From a bacterium HR27 (GTDB lineage Bacteria; Chloroflexota; Chloroflexia; Thermomicrobiales; Thermomicrobiaceae), in assembly GCA_002898975.1 (NCBI GenBank), contig BEID01000102.1, positions 1 through 5,924 on the forward strand: a stretch of 5,924 nucleotides of DNA, read 5' to 3'. The notes below the pieces were generated by a model that ran no database searches, was not told where the DNA came from, and saw only the letters and a program-made list of their open reading frames with translations. Position 1 is the first letter of the stretch. Every line of letters begins with the position of its first letter. Below are positions 1-4,966 of the stretch, one piece after another. A program made the position numbers and the translations under genes.

Positions 1-339
1 GACCACCCCGACGGCGATCGAGATGCGCCCACCCCACAGGATACGGGCAAAAATATCGTGGCCGAGATCGGTCGTCCCGAACGGGTGCGCGAGCGAGGGG
101 CCCTGGAGCGCCTCGGCCATATCGAAGTGGTTCCACGGAATCGGCCAGAGGAACGGCCCGATCAGCGTCGCGAGAACCATGAAGAGCAACACGAAACTTC
201 CGGCTACTGCTAACCGATGATGGCGGAACTTCCGCCACGCATCGCTCCACAACGAGCGTGGCTTCCGCTGCGGCAACGTGACCGGAGCGGCCACACTCGC
301 CGCCACCTGCACCCGGCGCTGCTCGGTCATCTCGGACAT
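1..339 (-). CDS. ABC transporter permease, DppC/OppC type (5' part, runs off left edge)
   Basis: This is the second membrane subunit of a peptide/nickel-type ABC importer, which forms the transmembrane pore with the DppB-like permease encoded just upstream. Only the first 113 residues are present; the frame is open to base 1. A basic cytoplasmic N-terminus (about residues 1-42, with WRKFRHHRLA at 35-44) leads into one hydrophobic segment at about 43-65. Next comes the conserved OppC-type stretch HPFGTTDLGHDIFARILWGG (residues 85-104), which begins the permease domain. The EAA loop would lie beyond the edge. The ATG at 339 is preceded by GGGGGTGA a few bases upstream, a modest ribosome binding site; a second ATG three codons in is less likely. 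The gene starts 30 bases after the stop of the preceding permease, so the two are almost certainly co-transcribed. The family is clear. The transported substrate is not; dipeptide, oligopeptide, nickel or oligosaccharide are all possible. Confidence 0.93.
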   Translation of the reverse strand, partial: MSEMTEQRRVQVAASVAAPVTLPQRKPRSLWSDAWRKFRHHRLAVAGSFVLLFMVLATLIGPFLWPIPWNHFDMAEALQGPSLAHPFGTTDLGHDIFARILWGGRISIAVGVV

Positions 340-369
340 CGTTCACCCCCGTCGAGGCGCTGCCGGCCC

Positions 370-1329
370 TCACTCGTATTTGATCCGCGGGTCGAGGACA
401 CCGTACAGGATATCGGCGATCAAATTGAACAGCACGACGAGCGCCGAGAAGATGATCGTAATCGCCATGATCACCGGTGTGTCGTTATCCCGGATCGCGC
501 TGATCAACAGCGATCCCATGCCCGGAACCCGGAAGATCTGCTCGGTGATTACTGCTCCAGTGAAGATACCCGGAATGCTCAGCGCGACAATGGTCACGAC
601 CGGGATGAGGGCGTTGCGCAGCGCATGGCGCAAGATCACCGCCCGTTCGCTCAAGCCCTTCGCTCGCGCTGTGCGCACGTAATCCTGATGGATCGTCTCC
701 AGCATCGCGGCCCGCGTGTAGCGCGCCAGAGCCGCCGTCTCGAACAACGCCAGTACCATGATCGGCATCAGTGCTTGCTTGATCTTCTCCCAGAGACCCG
801 CCAATCCCTCGGTTTCGATCGTCGTGCGGTAGATCATCGGCAGCCAGCCGAGCTTCACGCTGAAGACGAGGATGAACAAAATACCGGTCACAAAAGTCGG
901 TAACGAGAACCCGATGAAGGCCAGGCTCGTCGCGATATTGTCGAAGATCGAATACTGTCGGATCGCTGAAAGAACGCCCACCGGGATGGCGATGAGGACC
1001 GAGAGCACGTAGGCCGTTCCGATGACGTACAGCGTGGTCGGGAGGCGCTGACGGATGAGATCGATGACCGGTGACTTCGAGCGGAACGAATAGCCGAAGT
1101 CACCGCGCAGCATCGACGAGGCCCACTTCACGTAGCGCACGGGAATCGGGTCGTCGAGCCCCATGCTCTGCCGGATGCGCTGGCGCACTTCCGGGGGGAC
1201 AGCCGGGTTCATCGCGAACTCCGCGAGCGGGTCACCCGGTGCCAGAGCCAGGATCGTGAAAATCACGATGCTGATCGCGACTAGCGTCGGGATCGAGATG
1301 AGAATCCGCCGGATCAGATACTGCGTCAT
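370..1329 (-). CDS. ABC transporter permease, DppB/OppB type
   Basis: This inner-membrane permease subunit of a peptide/nickel-family ABC importer is complete at 319 residues, a normal length for the family. The N-terminus has the typical form MTQYLIRRILISIPTL followed by the first membrane helix (about 9-30) and the family motif LAPGDP (28-33). Residues 31-95 are the usual periplasmic loop, including GLDDPIPVRYVKW and GDFGYSF. Further hydrophobic segments lie at about 98-124, 132-160, 185-203, 238-262 and 285-312. The cytoplasmic EAA loop that docks onto the ATPase is DYVRTARAKGLSERAVILRH (216-235), followed by EQIFRVPGMGSLL (263-275). The protein ends in the typical LDPRIKYE. The ATG at 1329 has GAGGAG with an 8-base spacing from GGAG. 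The gene lies 71 bases after the binding-protein stop, with a stem-loop between them, and 30 bases before the second permease. Confidence 0.96.
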   Translation of the reverse strand: MTQYLIRRILISIPTLVAISIVIFTILALAPGDPLAEFAMNPAVPPEVRQRIRQSMGLDDPIPVRYVKWASSMLRGDFGYSFRSKSPVIDLIRQRLPTTLYVIGTAYVLSVLIAIPVGVLSAIRQYSIFDNIATSLAFIGFSLPTFVTGILFILVFSVKLGWLPMIYRTTIETEGLAGLWEKIKQALMPIMVLALFETAALARYTRAAMLETIHQDYVRTARAKGLSERAVILRHALRNALIPVVTIVALSIPGIFTGAVITEQIFRVPGMGSLLISAIRDNDTPVIMAITIIFSALVVLFNLIADILYGVLDPRIKYE

Positions 1330-1337
1330 CCCCCGCG
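1330..1337 (-). other. Spacer between SD and start of the DppB-like permease
   Basis: On the minus strand GAGGAG (bases 1343-1338) lies immediately upstream of these 8 bases and of the ATG at 1329. This fixes the permease start. The Shine-Dalgarno lies outside the upstream stem-loop (1362-1389), so the hairpin should not mask it. Confidence 0.7.
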
Positions 1338-1361
1338 CTCCTCACCCCATGCCGCACGGTG

Positions 1362-1389
1362 CGGGGGCGGAGGAACTCCCCCGCCCCCG
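1362..1389 (-). other. Intercistronic stem-loop between binding-protein and permease genes
   Basis: Read on the minus strand, bases 1389-1378 pair with 1373-1362 in a 12-bp, almost all G-C stem (one G-U pair, 1380 with 1371) around the tetraloop AGUU (1377-1374). It begins 11 bases after the binding-protein stop codon and ends 32 bases before the permease ATG. No U-tract follows, so it is not a standard intrinsic terminator. Stem-loops at this position in transport operons commonly protect the upstream mRNA or attenuate readthrough, so that the binding protein exceeds the permeases. That role is inferred here. The pairing itself is seen directly, and is better on the minus-strand RNA than on the plus strand because of the G-U pair. 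Confidence 0.75.
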
Positions 1390-1400
1390 TTACGCTCTCG

Positions 1401-3278
1401 CTAGCTCGATCGCCGCCAGTTGGCGATGTTCCACGTCTCGTCCGTCCAGCGCGACAGCTCGAGACCGGTCAGATTCTTGGCATGACCGCTCACGCTGTTC
1501 CGGTGCACCAGCGGAATCACGACCACGTTGTTGACCACGAGATCGTTCATCTTGATGAAGAGTTCGGCCTGCTTCTGGGGATCGAGCTCGACGAGTGCCT
1601 GCTCGTACAACTTGTCGTACTCGTCGTTCTGCCAGCGCTCGTAGTTGTTTCCCGACCAGTTGTTGGCTTTCTGCGCGATATTGTCCGGCTTCCCATACCA
1701 GGAAAGCATGTAGTCGACAGGATAGACCGAACTCGGACCGTTGGTGAACATCTCGATGTCCGCATAGAAGTGCGCAGCGGTGTCCGGATTGCCCGGATCG
1801 GACGAGAAGAAGACCGAAGCATCGATCGACTTGAGTTCGACCTTGATGCCGAGTTGCTCGAACGCGCTCTTGATGATCTCCTGCGTCTTCTGACGCACCG
1901 GGTTGACCGTCGTCTGATAGACGATTTCCATCCGGACGCCGTCCTTCTGCCGCACGCCATCCGGCCCCTTGACCCAACCGGCTTCATCGAGGAGCCGTGC
2001 GGCTTCGTCGAGGTCGAATTTCCACGACGTGTTCTTCGAGACGAAGCGCTCCGGTGCCACGAGGATGTTCGCCGTCGCTTGACCCGCTCGACCGTACAAG
2101 GTGTTCGCGATCACGTCTCGCCGGCAGGCCAACGCATAGGCTTGCCGTACCTTGAGATCCGATTGCCACGGATGCGGCACTCCGAGCTTCGAGCGCTCGC
2201 CATCGACCTCCTTCCGCGGGTCGGTCATGTTGACGAGGATCCGCTCGACGTTGACACCTTGGATCACTTCGACGACACCGACCCCCGTCTTTTCCAACTG
2301 ATCGAGCACCTGTGCTTCGACTTGCAGGTTCCAGGCATAGTCGACTTCGCCAGTCTGCAAGACTGCTCGGGCAGCCGTCGTCGCGTCACCGCCGCCCTTC
2401 ATCTCGACCTGGGCGAAGTACGGCTTGTCCGGCTCCCGGTAGTTCTCGTTCATCTCGTAGACGACGACGTCACCCGGCCGGAATTCCTTCACCTTGTACG
2501 GGCCGGTGCCGATCGGGTTGAGGTTGAACGGCGCATTGCGCGCCTTCTCACCCATGTAGTCGCGCAACACATGCTCCGGCAGGATCATGCCGTACGGCCC
2601 GACGAACACGTTCATCCAGGCAGGGTTCGGATTCTTGAAGTGAATCACGACCGTGTAGTCGTCCGGGGTCTCGATCGACTCGATGACCTGATAATTCCCC
2701 ATCGTCGTTGTGGCAGCCTTCTCGTCGATCACGAACTCGTAGGTGAACTTCACGTCCTTCGAGGTGAACGGCTGGCCATCCGACCATTTGACATCGCGCT
2801 TCAGTTTCCACGTGACGGTCTTGGCGTCCTTGCTCACACCACCGTTTTCGACCGAAGGGATCTCGGCAGCCAGGATCGGTACCAGCTCACCCTTGTCGTT
2901 CACGTCAGCGAGCGGCTCCAACACGATACGCGATGCGTCGAAGTCTTTGGTTCCCTGCGAGAAGTGCGGGTTCAAGATCGTCGGTGCCTGCCACCAGAGC
3001 AACTTGACCAGGCCGCCCTCGCCGCGGCGACCCGCTGGCGCTGCCGTGGGTGATGCTGCTGCAGCTGGGGTCGGGCTCGCGGCTGGTTGCGGTGTCGTCG
3101 CAGCGGGCGTCTGCGCCGCCGGCGCAGGGGTCGGAGTCGCTCCACCCCCGGCACATGCTGCCAAGAGCGACGCGATCGCTGGTGCACTCAGGCCGAGCAC
3201 CGCCGCCCGTTTGAGCACCTCGCGCCGGCTCAGCTGCCCTGACCGAGCCGCTTCTTCCAACTGTCGCAGTTCATCCAT
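1401..3278 (-). CDS. ABC transporter substrate-binding lipoprotein, SBP family 5 (peptide/nickel type)
   Basis: This is the extracytoplasmic receptor that captures the substrate and delivers it to the permeases encoded downstream. It has 625 residues, slightly long for the family because of its N-terminus. A Tat-like signal has SRREVLK at 17-23, a hydrophobic core at about 25-41 and the lipobox LAAC (39-42), so Cys42 should be lipidated and anchor the protein. Residues 43-83 are a low-complexity Ala/Thr/Pro linker. The mature domain follows, with the family 5 signature VKWSDGQPFTSKDVKFTYEF at 163-182, GTGPYKVKEF at 257-266 and the C-terminal lobe to TWNIANWRR. The ATG at 3278 is chosen because GAGGAGGGG lies upstream with an 8-base spacing from GGAGG, and because it gives a normal signal peptide. 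An upstream in-frame ATG at 3338 also has a good ribosome binding site. Expression is probably from the promoter at 3425-3452. The ligand is unknown. Confidence 0.95.
   Translation of the reverse strand: MDELRQLEEAARSGQLSRREVLKRAAVLGLSAPAIASLLAACAGGGATPTPAPAAQTPAATTPQPAASPTPAAAASPTAAPAGRRGEGGLVKLLWWQAPTILNPHFSQGTKDFDASRIVLEPLADVNDKGELVPILAAEIPSVENGGVSKDAKTVTWKLKRDVKWSDGQPFTSKDVKFTYEFVIDEKAATTTMGNYQVIESIETPDDYTVVIHFKNPNPAWMNVFVGPYGMILPEHVLRDYMGEKARNAPFNLNPIGTGPYKVKEFRPGDVVVYEMNENYREPDKPYFAQVEMKGGGDATTAARAVLQTGEVDYAWNLQVEAQVLDQLEKTGVGVVEVIQGVNVERILVNMTDPRKEVDGERSKLGVPHPWQSDLKVRQAYALACRRDVIANTLYGRAGQATANILVAPERFVSKNTSWKFDLDEAARLLDEAGWVKGPDGVRQKDGVRMEIVYQTTVNPVRQKTQEIIKSAFEQLGIKVELKSIDASVFFSSDPGNPDTAAHFYADIEMFTNGPSSVYPVDYMLSWYGKPDNIAQKANNWSGNNYERWQNDEYDKLYEQALVELDPQKQAELFIKMNDLVVNNVVVIPLVHRNSVSGHAKNLTGLELSRWTDETWNIANWRRSS
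3027..3152 (-). other. Low-complexity Ala/Thr/Pro linker region within the binding protein
   Basis: This part of the binding-protein gene encodes about 42 residues just after the lipidated cysteine. They are nearly all Ala, Thr, Pro, Ser, Gly and Gln, with repeated units such as PTPA and ASPT. Such a segment is expected to be an unstructured tether holding the binding domain away from the membrane. Linkers of this kind are frequent in lipoproteins of Chloroflexota and some other cell-surface proteins. The DNA is locally repetitive on account of the amino-acid composition; it is not a mobile repeat. Confidence 0.8.
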
Positions 3279-3424
3279 GACCGTCCCCTCCTCACTCGTC
3301 GCACCGACTCCTGCGCTCTTCCGCAATTCCTCGCGCATCTGCCTCACCTCCTCGCTCGTTCGTCATCTCGAACAACGGCATGATCTGGCCGTTCGTACCC
3401 ACCCGACATTCCGTGAACGGCACC
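3279..3424 (-). promoter_or_regulatory. Long leader of the ABC transport operon with overlapping inverted repeats
   Basis: This is the stretch between the -10 box and the chosen start of the binding protein, giving an untranslated leader of about 140 bases. On the minus strand GCCGTTC (3421-3415) is a perfect match to GAACGGC (3394-3388), with a 20-base loop. AACGGC (3393-3388) can instead pair with GCCGTT (3379-3374) across 8 bases. GTTCG (3373-3369) pairs with CGAAC (3362-3358) around 6 bases. The first arm overlaps the likely transcription start, so these repeats could be protein-binding half-sites as easily as RNA structure. I do not recognise a known riboswitch. The leader ends with two Shine-Dalgarno/ATG pairs 60 bases apart. 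Confidence 0.4.
3339..3353 (-). promoter_or_regulatory. Alternative ribosome binding site for an in-frame start at 3338
   Basis: On the minus strand GAGGAGGT (3353-3346) sits 8 bases (from GGAGG) before an ATG at 3338. That ATG is in frame with the binding protein and would add 20 residues (MREELRKSAG and onward) before the Tat-like signal. The site resembles the one at 3293-3285 in both sequence and spacing. The extension would make an unusually long n-region, so the downstream start at 3278 is preferred, but use of both starts cannot be excluded. Confidence 0.4.
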
Positions 3425-3452
3425 ATTGTACTGCGTCGTGCACCGCAGTCAA
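3425..3452 (-). promoter_or_regulatory. Sigma-70-type promoter for the ABC transport operon
   Basis: On the minus strand a -35 box TTGACT (3452-3447) and a -10 box TACAAT (3430-3425) are separated by 16 bases. Each matches the consensus at five of six positions. The predicted start of transcription is near base 3418. The promoter lies in the gap between the GalT-like gene and the binding-protein gene and points toward the latter, which supports a separate transcriptional unit for the transporter. Confidence 0.65.
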
Positions 3453-3474
3453 TCACTCCTGTCCTTTCGGGAAT

Positions 3475-3498
3475 CCGTCCCGTGAGTTTCACCGACGG
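3475..3498 (-). other. Imperfect hairpin upstream of the ABC promoter
   Basis: Read on the minus strand, CCGTC (3498-3494) pairs with GACGG (3479-3475), and GTGA (3492-3489) pairs with TCAC (3485-3482) around a 3-base loop, with a 1-against-2 internal mismatch. It lies about 85 bases after the stop of the GalT-like gene and just before the -35 box, where a terminator for that gene would be expected. No T-run follows, so a terminator role is only a suggestion. Confidence 0.25.
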
Positions 3499-3581
3499 AC
3501 GAGGTTCCGTGCTCTCCGGCGTCGATACAGTTCCTTCCGATGCCACGCCGAGGCGAGCCTCGTCTCGTGCACGCTGTCCCG

Positions 3582-4700
3582 TCACTGCGTGAGGCACCGC
3601 CAGAGGACGTCTGCGACACGGAACGGATCGCTCGCGACGACACTGGCTGCATACAGTTCCATCGCGCCGAAGTCCGAGGTACGCGAGAGCGGATCGCCGC
3701 GGTCGACCACCCGCACGACCACCGGCATGTCGGACCAGTCTTCCGGAGTCGCCACCAGCGGCGGCAACCAGGCCACCAGGTTGAACGAAGTGACGTTCAA
3801 TTCGTCCACCAGGCAGCGCACCACTTGGCCCATCACCCGAGCCAGATCCTCATCGAACGCAGGCGCTAGGAGCACCGTTTCCTTTTCCTTGAGCGGAGTG
3901 AGATGCGCATACACGCGCACACTATTGACCTGCCGCCCGAGGCCGAGCTGCTCGTGGACACGGAAGATATCGTCGAAATACCCCCTCCCGGTCTGTTGCC
4001 GGTACGCGAGCGCTGCTCGACGCTCGCGCTCGACTTTCCCGTAATGCATCCGCCGGGTCAGGCTGACCTGCGCGTGCCCGTGCGGGATCGATGCACCGCT
4101 CTTCCACAAACAGTTCCACATGAACAATGGATAGACCGCACTCCGGTCAACCGCGTGTGCGCGCGCGAACCACTCCTGCGCGACGGCCACCATTTCCTGC
4201 ACGAGCTCGCCGTCGAATGCCAGCGGATCGTGTTCACGAAAGACAATGACACCGTGCAGCCCATCATACTTCGCGATATTGCTGGCCGTAATCACATGGC
4301 GACCACGGATCCGCCCGAACACGTCCTCCGGCGTGTTGTATTCTGGCTCGCAGAACGGATCGGGTGCCGTCCGGGCCAGCTCGTCCGCGAGTTCGGCAGG
4401 GATCCGTGCCTCCAACGGGCGCCTGGCACGCAGCTCGTTGAAGAGCGTGGCATCGAGCGTCCACCGGTTCGTGACTTTCACGATCCGCTGACGGACGACA
4501 GCCTCGGCCGAGCCGAAGTACCGCTCGACCCACGTCCTCATGTGCTCCGGCAGGACGAGTTCACCGACCGTGACATCAAGATCGTACAGATCGAAGAACG
4601 CACGCTGCGTATCCGGGTCCAGTGCACCGACAGCATCGGGGAGCCAAACGATCGAACGCTGCTCGACACTACTCGGTACACCATCATGGGAACACGGCAT
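3582..4700 (-). CDS. GalT/HIT-superfamily nucleotidyltransferase-like protein (substrate unknown)
   Basis: The gene encodes 372 residues, cytoplasmic by lack of a signal peptide or membrane segments. The active site resembles GalT: N196, then SGASIPHGHAQ (201-211). This matches the GalT pattern in which the second His of the H-x-H-x-Q motif (here H209) takes the nucleotidyl group, with Q211 supporting. An upstream DPFCEPEYNTPEDVF (114-128) and the stretch ending FREHD (154-158) match the zinc-site and core-strand regions of GalT. The first zinc cysteine of the usual C-x-x-C is Asp114, leaving C117, H157 and H207. About 110 residues precede this core, longer than in GalT, including NRWTLDATLFNELRARRP (78-95). 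GalT-fold relatives include galactose-1-phosphate uridylyltransferase, Ap4A phosphorylase and ADP-glucose phosphorylase; the sequence alone does not choose. The ATG at 4700 has AAGGAGGAG upstream, 8 bases from GGAGG. The frame stays open to 4880, but that extension lacks such support. Confidence 0.8.
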   Translation of the reverse strand: MPCSHDGVPSSVEQRSIVWLPDAVGALDPDTQRAFFDLYDLDVTVGELVLPEHMRTWVERYFGSAEAVVRQRIVKVTNRWTLDATLFNELRARRPLEARIPAELADELARTAPDPFCEPEYNTPEDVFGRIRGRHVITASNIAKYDGLHGVIVFREHDPLAFDGELVQEMVAVAQEWFARAHAVDRSAVYPLFMWNCLWKSGASIPHGHAQVSLTRRMHYGKVERERRAALAYRQQTGRGYFDDIFRVHEQLGLGRQVNSVRVYAHLTPLKEKETVLLAPAFDEDLARVMGQVVRCLVDELNVTSFNLVAWLPPLVATPEDWSDMPVVVRVVDRGDPLSRTSDFGAMELYAASVVASDPFRVADVLWRCLTQ

Positions 4701-4966
4701 GTTGCTCTCCTCCTTACAGCTCCGCCATCGTCGTGACTCGCCGCTGGTCACTGCCCAGCTCAGCACGAACGTGCGATACCCGGCGAGTACCCGAGACGGT
4801 GCGTCGACGAGACGCTGACCTTCCCCACCGAAATGAGAAAAGAGACTGTTCTGCTCCTTCGAACGAGAGCGGCCGACCACCCATGCTCGTCACCATCAGA
4901 CAGCTTCACACTGACTCGCCCACCGACACGCTCGCCCCGAACCCGTGGGGCATCCTGGTTTACAGC
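4701..4966 (-). other. Intergenic region between glgC and the GalT-like gene
   Basis: This 266-base gap holds the ribosome binding site of the GalT-like gene (AAGGAGGAG, 4715-4707) and several short inverted repeats. GCCCC/GGGGC (4951-4947 with 4938-4934) lies 15 bases after the glgC stop and has no T-run. GCGTC/GACGC (4815-4811 with 4805-4801) has a 5-base loop. GCACG/CGTGC (4774-4770 with 4767-4763) is tight, and GCTGG/CCAGC (4759-4755 with 4747-4743) has a 7-base loop. The last overlaps a competing GTGAC/GTCAC pair (4751-4747 with 4737-4733). I see no convincing promoter and no known riboswitch. The GalT-like frame remains open through part of this gap, to 4880. Confidence 0.4.

Noticed and set aside
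1359..3053. A 564-codon plus-strand open frame antisense to the binding-protein gene
   Set aside because: It mirrors the well-supported minus-strand gene. Its product is a run of Leu/Val/Asp/Arg-rich sequence with no recognisable domain, which is typical of antisense frames in GC-rich coding DNA.
3027..3152. Repetitive DNA inside the binding-protein gene, considered as a tandem repeat or mobile element
   Set aside because: The repetition is explained by the Ala/Thr/Pro linker codons. The units vary in length and sequence, and there are no flanking duplications.
3549..3562. A perfect small palindrome (CGAGG/CCTCG stem) 20 bases after the GalT-like stop, considered as a terminator
   Set aside because: The stem is only 5-6 bp with a tiny loop and no T-run follows, so it cannot be called a terminator from sequence alone.
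3292..3597. A 101-codon minus-strand frame in the gap between the GalT-like gene and the binding-protein gene
   Set aside because: It covers the promoter and leader, overlaps the end of the upstream gene, has no clear ribosome binding site and encodes an Arg/Gly/Thr-rich product with no domain.
2743..4044. A 433-codon plus-strand open frame crossing the binding-protein gene, the promoter region and the GalT-like gene
   Set aside because: It spans two real minus-strand genes and an intergenic promoter, and its product is Ser/Arg/Thr-rich with no domain. It is a chance frame.
4701..4880. A 60-residue N-terminal extension of the GalT-like protein
   Set aside because: The frame is open, but the ATG at 4700 has a near-perfect Shine-Dalgarno sequence, and the extension shows no conserved-looking sequence.
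4934..4951. GCCCC/GGGGC inverted repeat just after the glgC stop, considered as a terminator
   Set aside because: It has a 5-bp stem, an 8-base loop and no T-run. It could be a chance pairing in GC-rich DNA.
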